Shown here piece by piece: positions 1 to 5,195 of a stretch of DNA of 5,195 nucleotides. The position numbers were made by a program, and so were the translations under genes. The notes below the pieces were generated by a model. That model searched no databases and was not told the DNA's origin. It saw only the letters and a program-made list of their open reading frames with translations. How positions within the stretch are numbered: the first letter of the stretch is position 1; each line of letters opens with the position of its first letter. The DNA is from Planctomicrobium sp. (GTDB lineage Bacteria > Planctomycetota > Planctomycetia > Planctomycetales > Planctomycetaceae): the NCBI GenBank assembly GCA_029259835.1, contig JAJDEL010000119.1, forward strand, positions 1 through 5,195. Direction: 5' to 3'.

Positions 1-161
1 CCGTGCTGAGTTAGAAAGGCCACTCGCCTGTTGCGATAGACGGATGGTGGTCTTATCGATGTTCTTGCCGGACGACCACCAAAAATTCTGATCAAGCTTT
101 CCATCTCCGCTTCTTCTTCTTCGTCGTCGAACGATATGAAACTGTTTTCATTGGATTGCAT
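1..161 (-). CDS. N-terminus of an unidentified protein, cut by the left edge
   Basis: An ATG at 161 opens a frame that stays open for 53 codons to the window edge, on the same strand as and 156 bp after the SulP gene. A GGGG 9 nt before the ATG (171-174) is a weak ribosome binding site. The protein begins MQSNENSFISF, continues with an acidic run DDEEEEAEME (12-21), then a basic stretch IRPPSVYRNRRVAFLTQH (36-53). The acidic run is encoded by a GAC/GAA trinucleotide repeat (about 110-129). No signal peptide or membrane segment is visible. The last residues loosely resemble the start of DUF6671 proteins, where an RxAxxxTxHGK-like motif follows a short leader, but this is a memory-based guess. 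With no stop in 53 codons and a consistent direction it is probably a real gene; its function is unknown. Confidence 0.5.
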   Translation of the reverse strand, partial: MQSNENSFISFDDEEEEAEMESLIRIFGGRPARTSIRPPSVYRNRRVAFLTQH

Positions 162-258
162 CGGAACTTACCCCATTTTAAATGACTACGAAAAACTCGC
201 ATTCAATGGTCTACTGCCAACGACGATTGATGAGTGAAAGATATATTGGGATGCCTGC

Positions 259-299
259 TGTTACATTGAAGGGGAAAGTGATACCCATGGAATGTGACA
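259..299. repeat. Imperfect inverted repeat downstream of the SulP gene
   Basis: TGTTACATT (259-267) and AATGTGACA (291-299) can pair at eight of nine positions, with a smaller GGG/CCC pairing inside the spacer. It sits in the 156-bp gap between the SulP stop and the next minus-strand start, where a terminator could be expected. The transcript strand would carry an A-C mismatch, an internal loop and no clear U-tract, so termination is only a possibility. Confidence 0.25.
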
Positions 300-317
300 A
301 CGACTTCCTGTTGATTG

Positions 318-2306
318 CTAGGCATGGTGAGAGACTGCGGGACTTTCTGCCGAATCGAAGTGATCTCGCCGAACGACATCAACGGTTTCGACACAGGCAG
401 TGATGTGATGTGACGGAAGCACGTCCTGCCGCAGGAACCTCAGGATGCTCTCGCACGTCTGGTGCGGCATTACGACCTCGATGCGAACCATGGAATTAAC
501 AGAAGCGACTCCCCCTTCAAGTTCACGTCGGCCTGCACCGGAACATGGAGATGATGTGAATCCGGTCGCCCCAAGTTCTACGAATTTCTCTTCCAGCCAT
601 TGTTCTGATGTTGCTTCAGCAACAACAGTCAGCCGACGCATAGTGGCGAGACCGCTTTTCCGAGCCGCATGCACGTTATCCGCGAGCGGTTGCAACGCAT
701 CCAGACCTCGGACCTCAAACGTCAATCCTTCCAGCTCGAAGTCACGTTCCATTTCTTCAAGCTTTTCCATTACGCTGTGATCCACGAGCTTTGTATCGGA
801 GAGATCGACAATTAAGTTTCGTTTTTGCACGAGTCCGATGTTTTCAATCTGTCTTTTAAAGGGTATCCAGTTACTGAACACTGCTGATTCTCTCGCAAGA
901 ATCAGACTGGTTGTGTCATCGACTTCCTGAACCTCGATGTACGGTTTGAACAGCGACTTCAAAGGCACTCCGTTTGCGACGTGGATGACCATTTTGAGAA
1001 TGATCCCAGCAGCAACACCGATCAGTAGGTCTGTTGCAAGGACAACGAACAGCGTCGTGACAAAGATCGCGAGTTGTTCTTTTCCGATTCGGTAGACGTG
1101 AATGAACTCTGTCGGATGAGCCAACCGGTAGCCAGTGTAGACCAGCATCGCAGCGAGTGCTGAAAGAGGAATCATGTGAAGAGTCGTTGGGATCAAAGCT
1201 ACGCACGTTAATAATAAAATTCCGTGCCAGAGGTCTGCAAAACGTGTGCGTGCTCCGTTGTCGATATTCGCCTTTGAACGAACGATTTCAGAAATCATCG
1301 GCAAGCCGCCCACTGCAGAAGCGCAAAGATTGCCGACGCCAACAGCGAGCATGTCGCGATTCATGTTTGTTTTTCGCTTCCATGGATCAAGTAAGTCAAC
1401 AGCTTTTGCGCTCAGTAAAGATTCAAGGCTACCGATCACGAAGAACATCATTGCCCATTTCCATGCCTTTGGTTTAGCAAGGGCCGAAAAGTCTGGAAAA
1501 GTGATGTAGTCGAACATCCCGAACATCCGATCCGGCATATCTACGAGAAACTGTTCACTGAGTTGATATTTATGCCCTTGCAAAAAGTATGAATGAGCAT
1601 GTAGCAGGTCGAACGCCATTCCCATCGGGACCGCGACAATCAAGACAATCAAAGGAGATGGCAAGACTTTGAGCGGGCCAAGTCTCTCTTTGATGAGCGG
1701 CCACAAAAACATGATGAGAAGGCTCACGAGACCGATGCCGGCGATTGCCGGATTCGCTTCGGCAATGTAATGCGGAATCTCCCTGAGCATTTCAAGTGGC
1801 TCGCCGCCAGGTGTCTTGCCATGTTCATTGACCACGCCCAAGGCAACAGGAAACTGTTTAACGATGATGATCACACCGATGGCAGCCAACATTCCGTGAA
1901 CTGCGGAAATGGGGAAGAATTCGCCAAGAATCCCTGCACGAAACAGCCCGAACAGAATCTGCATGACAGCCGCTGCGACTCCAACTGCGAGTGCAGCTTT
2001 GTAGGCGTCAACATTTCCAGTTCCACCGAAGTCTTCGATACAGCCGATTGCAATGACGATCAAACCCGCCGCCGGCCCCTTAATTGTCAGCTCGCTATTA
2101 CTGATGAATGTCGCAAGAATCGATCCGATGATTGCAGTGAAAATTCCAGCGATCGGCGGATAGCCACACGCCAGGGCAATGCCTAGGCACAATGGTAGAG
2201 CGATCAGGAAGACCAGCAGCCCCGATATGAAATCGTACTTCAGATATTTTATAAACCCTGTCGCATTGCCTTTGGGAATTTCTGCGTTTTTTTGTTCGTT
2301 GTTCAC
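318..2306 (-). CDS. SulP-family anion (probable bicarbonate) permease with STAS and C-terminal PII-like domains
   Basis: A 662-residue inner-membrane transporter of the SulP/SLC26 family, whose bacterial members carry sulfate, bicarbonate (BicA) or other anions. The start is GTG at 2306, chosen because AGAAGGA lies 7 nt upstream. SulP landmarks are [14 protein letters not shown] (26-39), IKGPAAGL (75-82, TM3), [21 protein letters not shown] (131-151), [17 protein letters not shown] (292-308), and [15 protein letters not shown] followed by GARTR (333-355, TM10). The membrane core ends near 445. A STAS domain (about 455-545) has the strand/loop [11 protein letters not shown] (501-511). Residues 557-648 then form a separate PII-like domain, which explains why the protein is longer than typical BicA (roughly 560 residues). 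It follows the antiporter-like pair after 117 bp with no convincing terminator between, so co-expression is possible. Bicarbonate as substrate is inferred from the PII-like domain and the neighbours, not seen directly; sulfate or another anion is the main alternative. Confidence 0.93.
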   Translation of the reverse strand: MNNEQKNAEIPKGNATGFIKYLKYDFISGLLVFLIALPLCLGIALACGYPPIAGIFTAIIGSILATFISNSELTIKGPAAGLIVIAIGCIEDFGGTGNVDAYKAALAVGVAAAVMQILFGLFRAGILGEFFPISAVHGMLAAIGVIIIVKQFPVALGVVNEHGKTPGGEPLEMLREIPHYIAEANPAIAGIGLVSLLIMFLWPLIKERLGPLKVLPSPLIVLIVAVPMGMAFDLLHAHSYFLQGHKYQLSEQFLVDMPDRMFGMFDYITFPDFSALAKPKAWKWAMMFFVIGSLESLLSAKAVDLLDPWKRKTNMNRDMLAVGVGNLCASAVGGLPMISEIVRSKANIDNGARTRFADLWHGILLLTCVALIPTTLHMIPLSALAAMLVYTGYRLAHPTEFIHVYRIGKEQLAIFVTTLFVVLATDLLIGVAAGIILKMVIHVANGVPLKSLFKPYIEVQEVDDTTSLILARESAVFSNWIPFKRQIENIGLVQKRNLIVDLSDTKLVDHSVMEKLEEMERDFELEGLTFEVRGLDALQPLADNVHAARKSGLATMRRLTVVAEATSEQWLEEKFVELGATGFTSSPCSGAGRRELEGGVASVNSMVRIEVVMPHQTCESILRFLRQDVLPSHHITACVETVDVVRRDHFDSAESPAVSHHA
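363..638 (-). other. PII-like (SbtB/CPII-type) domain fused to the SulP permease
   Basis: Encodes residues 557-648. The order matches the PII ferredoxin-like fold: strand RRLTVVAEA (557-565), helix [15 protein letters not shown] (566-580), strand plus glycine-rich loop [14 protein letters not shown] (581-594), a T-loop-like stretch (595-605), strand MVRIEVVMP (606-614), helix [17 protein letters not shown] (615-631) and strand [12 protein letters not shown] (635-646). GATGFTxxPxSGxGxR followed by VxIEVV is the pattern I know from SbtB-like proteins, where this loop contacts adenine nucleotides. Arg593 and Arg594 are the candidate phosphate contacts. The C-terminal Cys-containing redox loop of cyanobacterial SbtB is absent. 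The likely role is cis regulation of the permease by nucleotide or bicarbonate state. It is recognised by pattern only. Confidence 0.72.
657..944 (-). other. STAS domain of the SulP permease
   Basis: Encodes residues about 455-550. Hydrophobic strands ([27 protein letters not shown]) alternate with helices, and [11 protein letters not shown] occupies the conserved STAS loop position that is DxS-like in anti-sigma antagonists and SulP proteins. STAS domains regulate SulP transport and dimerisation on the cytoplasmic side. Boundaries are approximate. Confidence 0.8.
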
Positions 2307-2313
2307 TATTATG

Positions 2314-2320
2314 TCCTTCT
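2314..2320 (-). promoter_or_regulatory. Ribosome binding site deciding the GTG start of the SulP gene
   Basis: AGAAGGA on the minus strand ends 7 nt before GTG at 2306. No ATG in a better position precedes the SulP reading frame, so this site supports the GTG start and the N-terminus [11 protein letters not shown]. Confidence 0.65.
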
Positions 2321-2365
2321 AGATGTCTCACAGTTGGGAGCGCTGAATATCTGTAAAGTGACTGC

Positions 2366-2387
2366 TTCGTGGACTTTTCTCTACGAA
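2366..2387. repeat. Imperfect inverted repeat in the 117-bp gap before the SulP gene
   Basis: The arms TTCGTGGA and TCTACGAA (8 bp, one position not Watson-Crick) flank a 6-nt spacer. In a minus-strand transcript the odd position is an A-C mismatch and no U-tract follows, so it is a poor intrinsic terminator. It could be a weak hairpin or an operator half-site pair in front of the permease gene, or chance. The remainder of the gap shows no convincing -35/-10 pair. Confidence 0.3.
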
Positions 2388-2423
2388 AACAGCCCTCGTA
2401 ATAGTATTGCTTTGAAACGAATT

Positions 2424-3917
2424 TCACTCATCGTCTGACCTTTCTTTGATCGCGACGCTCACGGAAGCATTGTGTGAAGACACTGCAGCATGAGTAGAGT
2501 TCGCTTCGTCGGATCGCTCCTGTTTGCCTGATGAAATCCGGCGATGTTCCAGTAGTGCGCGAGCAGCGTGATGTCGAGATTCGACACCAGGTTGCGGGAT
2601 CAAGCCGCCACCGATGATTAAAACGACGATCAAAAGAATTGTGACACGTTCGGCCGTGCGACAATTCATCGTAACGGATGCGGTATGCCGCGTTCCCGTG
2701 AAGACGTGGAAGTACGCTTTCACGACTGCGATACCGTTTAACATTGCTGCAATAACGACGATCAGCCCAACAAATGGATACACTTCAACAGCCCCTTCTA
2801 CCAGCAGTTCCGTGCCGATGAAGCCAATCGTTCCGGGGAAACCGATCGAAGCTAATCCGGTGAGAAGAAACATGCTTGCGAGAAACGGCGTGTGCTCGTA
2901 AAGACCGTGGAAGTTATCAAGAGTCAGACGTCCTGTGCGAGCTTCGACACTTCGTAAAGCGAGACCAAATCCAAGCAGTGAGATACCGACTGACAACCAG
3001 ACACACAACGCCCCTGTGAGACCGATTGGCGTTGCCATCTCGAGTCCGACCAGCACTAGCGATGAGTGGCTGAGGAAAAGAAAACAGAAGAATCGACGGG
3101 AATCTCGCTGCACGAGGGTCATTCCGGCAGCATAAACGGCAGTTGACAGCGACAGGATTGCAATACTTTGCAAAGCCCACGATGGAGCGATCGGAAAGAC
3201 CAGACGCATGACGGCGTACGCGCCTGTCATTGGAGTCACGAAAAGCAACGCTGTACCGAATGTTGCTTTCTCGAACAGGTCGGTCATCCAGCAGTGCAAC
3301 GGGCAGACACCACTCCGAATCAGCGCTCCCGCAGTTAAAAGACAGCCAGCGAGGATCGGTGGATTGGTGGACGTCGAATCACTACCTACCAGCAATTGTC
3401 CCAACGTAAGTAATACGACGAACAAGCCCATGTGGACTAAAAACACCCTCGTGTTCTGCCTTCGTTGTCGCAATTCCAGCCAGGGAGGGACCACGGCAAT
3501 AGCTAGCAACAGAATGATCATCCACGGATGACGGCACGCCAGGGTTGCCAACAGGATTGCTTCTGAGAATAACGTCCAACTGAACGAGAAGCGGTTCACT
3601 TTCGTCCGCAGCGTCGTCATCACTGTTGTCAAGTAAAGCAAGGCCGCAAGCGGAAGCAACGGCGCACTGAGTTCATCAATGACGAACACGTCTCGGTGAA
3701 ACACGAATTGAATCAGGTCCCAGTGATCGTGAGCTTCAAACGTGTGGAGTGAAGCGAAGTCGATCCACTCACCTACTGAGCACACCAGCGTGAGTGCGCA
3801 GATGACGATGCTGATTGTTTTTGCCCGATCACGGTTCTGCAGTCTCGAAACGCAAATTGCGCCTACCAACGGAATGAGAATCGTCAATTCGAGCCATGGA
3901 AGATGAAGTTCCGACAT
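2424..3917 (-). CDS. NuoM-like proton-conducting membrane protein (divergent)
   Basis: Complete 497-residue polytopic membrane protein, close to the usual NuoM/NuoN length, starting at ATG in a TGATG overlap with the upstream NuoL-like gene. Family marks are [11 protein letters not shown] (80-90), the TM7 region ending SGVCPLHCW (202-210), MTGAYAVMR (230-238), the [15 protein letters not shown] motif (272-286, like DLKR...YSSxSH) and [20 protein letters not shown] (359-378, TM12). Key positions differ from active subunits. TM4 Glu119 is kept, but the residue 20 further on, where the essential TM5 Glu belongs, is Ala139. TM7 Lys aligns with Arg201, TM8 Lys with Met230/Thr231, and the TM12 acidic residue appears as Glu370 next to Thr369. 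The last 50 residues form a hydrophilic His/Arg/Ser tail with two ERSD repeats. It probably assembles with the NuoL-like neighbour; conduction by this subunit alone is doubtful. The alignments were made by eye. Confidence 0.85.
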   Translation of the reverse strand: MSELHLPWLELTILIPLVGAICVSRLQNRDRAKTISIVICALTLVCSVGEWIDFASLHTFEAHDHWDLIQFVFHRDVFVIDELSAPLLPLAALLYLTTVMTTLRTKVNRFSFSWTLFSEAILLATLACRHPWMIILLLAIAVVPPWLELRQRRQNTRVFLVHMGLFVVLLTLGQLLVGSDSTSTNPPILAGCLLTAGALIRSGVCPLHCWMTDLFEKATFGTALLFVTPMTGAYAVMRLVFPIAPSWALQSIAILSLSTAVYAAGMTLVQRDSRRFFCFLFLSHSSLVLVGLEMATPIGLTGALCVWLSVGISLLGFGLALRSVEARTGRLTLDNFHGLYEHTPFLASMFLLTGLASIGFPGTIGFIGTELLVEGAVEVYPFVGLIVVIAAMLNGIAVVKAYFHVFTGTRHTASVTMNCRTAERVTILLIVVLIIGGGLIPQPGVESRHHAARALLEHRRISSGKQERSDEANSTHAAVSSHNASVSVAIKERSDDE

Positions 3918-5195
3918 CAGGCCACGTCCTCCAACGAATCACTGTATGGTGAAAGGTGATCTGACTCACGTGACTCACCGCCGGATAGAAAATTGGTCCA
4001 GCGTCGCTCCAATGAATCGAATAATTGGAACATCTTCATGAAGGGCCTCACGATCCAGTTATTGAGGATCGCATCGAGATTCCCGCGATGCAGTGCTAAA
4101 CGATAAAGTCGCATCTGGAAGGGGGTAGCTAACTGAGGAGATTGAACTTCATCGCCTGTCAGGTGTTCCCCCACAGCATCTTCAACCATTTGGTGATCGC
4201 GTAAGACTGATGGTGCACGAAGCAGCTGTAGTGTTCGCAGACAGGCGTGTCCGATCATGTGGATCAATGCGATATAGCGCAGACCAAGTCCTATTTCGAC
4301 AGTGATAATCCCGATCTGTGTCAACGACGCAAATGCCAGAGAATTTTTGACGTCACTTTGGATACGCGAGGCTGTCGCACCGAAGATCGCGGATACGAGC
4401 CCCAGAACGATGACTGCAAGTTGTAACGGAAGCGAAATGTCCAATAACGGACTAACTCGAAGCAACAGAAACGTGCCCAGATGAACGGAGAGGGCTCCGT
4501 AGAACACAGCACTCGATGGTGTTGGCCCTTCCATCGCTCGCGGCAACCAGCCAGAAAACGGGACCATTCCTGATTTGCCCGCCGCTGCAAGGAGAAGCAA
4601 CGAACCGACTGCCAAAGCCTCCCAAAAACCAATTGTAGCGACTCCTTGCGGCCACGGACCAGACCCCATTAAGACATCAAAGTCTCCAGCCCCGGTCAAG
4701 TGGTGCATCGTCAAAGCTGCAATTAGAAACGCGGCATCGGCGATTCGGTAGGTCGTCCAAACACGAAATCCGTTTCGCACTGGACCTGGTCGTTCGTGGA
4801 AGTATGCCACGAGCAACGCCGACGAGAGGCCGACAAGTTCCCAGCCGAAAAACAGCGTTTCGATTGTTCCTGCAAGTGAAGAAACAATCATGCCCAGCAG
4901 GAACAAAGCGTACAAAAAGAAGAAGCGTTGATAGCCTGCTTCACGATGCAGGTACACTGTTGCGAATGCGCCGACCGTACCGCACAGCACGAAACACAAA
5001 ATAGCAAAGGGAACAGAGAGTCGGTCAAAGATGAACTTCAGATGAAAGTGAAAATGTTCGTGTTCATTTTCGATCGAAACCCAATTGCCGAGTTCAATCG
5101 GGACATGACGCGAGCCAGTCACCTGCATTAGGACGAGACTAGCGATGGCGGCGAGCAAACCGATGACGACACTCGATTTTGTCAGGCGAGCCTGT
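3917..5195 (-). CDS. NuoL/DabB-like proton-conducting membrane protein, 5' end outside window
   Basis: Multi-pass inner-membrane protein of the complex I antiporter (Proton_antipo_M) family, likely moving H+ or Na+. The frame stays open to the right edge, reading [10 protein letters not shown] before the TTG at 5158, so neither that TTG nor the ATG near 5128 is the true start and the first helix is missing. Counting from TTG 5158 as residue 1, family landmarks are [11 protein letters not shown] (Glu107, NuoL TM5 Glu), RIADAAFL (Asp141), [19 protein letters not shown] (Lys195, TM7 Lys), [15 protein letters not shown] (Lys271) and HMIGHACLR (His300, His304, with Arg308 where NuoL has Lys). About ten helices are visible. 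After residue 315 it turns hydrophilic and ends at residue 413, so the TM12 and later helices of NuoL are absent. A His-rich EHEHFHFH stretch lies at residues 32-39. Its stop overlaps the next gene by 1 nt. The nearest functional analogues are DabB/MpsA, but NuoL and MrpA are also related; the family call is firm and the role is inferred. Confidence 0.88.
   Translation of the reverse strand, partial: QARLTKSSVVIGLLAAIASLVLMQVTGSRHVPIELGNWVSIENEHEHFHFHLKFIFDRLSVPFAILCFVLCGTVGAFATVYLHREAGYQRFFFLYALFLLGMIVSSLAGTIETLFFGWELVGLSSALLVAYFHERPGPVRNGFRVWTTYRIADAAFLIAALTMHHLTGAGDFDVLMGSGPWPQGVATIGFWEALAVGSLLLLAAAGKSGMVPFSGWLPRAMEGPTPSSAVFYGALSVHLGTFLLLRVSPLLDISLPLQLAVIVLGLVSAIFGATASRIQSDVKNSLAFASLTQIGIITVEIGLGLRYIALIHMIGHACLRTLQLLRAPSVLRDHQMVEDAVGEHLTGDEVQSPQLATPFQMRLYRLALHRGNLDAILNNWIVRPFMKMFQLFDSLERRWTNFLSGGESRESDHLSPYSDSLEDVA
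3928..3932 (-). promoter_or_regulatory. Ribosome binding site for the NuoM-like gene
   Basis: GGAGG on the minus strand, 10 nt before the ATG at 3917 and inside the 3' end of the NuoL-like gene. Together with the TGATG stop/start overlap it supports this start and suggests translational coupling of the two membrane subunits. Confidence 0.6.

Noticed and set aside
46..80. Perfect 7-bp inverted repeat GGTGGTC / GACCACC
   Set aside because: Both arms lie inside the partial gene and arise from Gly-Gly and Pro-Pro codons; the 21-nt spacer makes a functional hairpin unlikely.
175..206. Possible promoter on the minus strand (TTGAAT, 18 nt, TTTAAA) before the left-edge gene
   Set aside because: The implied transcription start would lie only a few bases before the ATG and inside or past the presumed ribosome binding site, so it does not fit the gene.
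182..403. Plus-strand open frame of 73 codons
   Set aside because: It overlaps the 3' end of the SulP gene antisense, has no recognisable domain or ribosome binding site, and its protein shows no family pattern.
1770..2186. Plus-strand open frame of 138 codons
   Set aside because: Fully antisense to the conserved SulP membrane core; composition rich in Cys, Asn and Ser is typical of a shadow frame.
5128..5158. TTG (5158) or ATG (near 5128) as the true start of the NuoL-like gene
   Set aside because: The reading frame continues in hydrophobic, helix-like sequence to the right edge without a stop, and NuoL-like proteins need an additional N-terminal helix.
318..5195. Reading the locus as part of a respiratory complex I (nuo) operon
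   Set aside because: No other Nuo subunit is present, the NuoL-like protein is truncated, the NuoM-like one lacks key charges, and the next gene is a SulP permease rather than nuoN.

Overview
The window is a compact, one-directional block of bacterial DNA. All recognisable genes lie on the minus strand, so the reading order is from the right edge to the left. GC content looks close to 50%. The organism cannot be named from the sequence. The gene combination and protein wording (a truncated NuoL-like protein, a NuoM-like partner, and a large SulP permease) remind me of Planctomycetota, but this is an impression, not a demonstration.

Right part (about 2424-5195): two overlapping genes encode membrane proteins of the complex I / Mrp antiporter superfamily. 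The first is NuoL-like (the type that also includes DabB/MpsA) and its 5' end is cut by the window edge. It keeps the TM5 glutamate and TM7 lysine of the family but stops early, ending in a soluble tail where the last core helices should be. The second is NuoM-like and full length. It has lost the TM5 glutamate, and its TM7 and TM8 lysines are replaced, but it retains a TM12 region with an acidic residue. They are linked by a 1-nt TGATG stop/start overlap. No hydrogenase, NADH-binding or quinone-module subunit of complex I is present, so this looks like a stand-alone ion-conducting pair.

Middle part (318-2306): after a 117-bp gap comes a 662-residue SulP-family anion permease with a GTG start and a good ribosome binding site. 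It has the usual membrane core and a STAS domain. It then continues into an extra C-terminal domain that reads as a complete PII-like (SbtB/CPII-type) ferredoxin-fold domain. That architecture suggests a bicarbonate (or related anion) importer carrying its own nucleotide-sensing regulatory domain.

Left edge (1-161): a further minus-strand gene begins and runs off the window. Only 53 codons are visible, with a very acidic start.

Working model (inference): the antiporter-like pair supplies or uses an H+ or Na+ gradient while the SulP-PII protein imports bicarbonate, giving an inorganic-carbon uptake or pH/ion homeostasis locus related to DabAB/MpsAB. The defining DabA/MpsB partner (DUF2309/UPF0753) is not in the window. 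It would have to lie beyond the right edge, lie left of the partial gene, or be missing.
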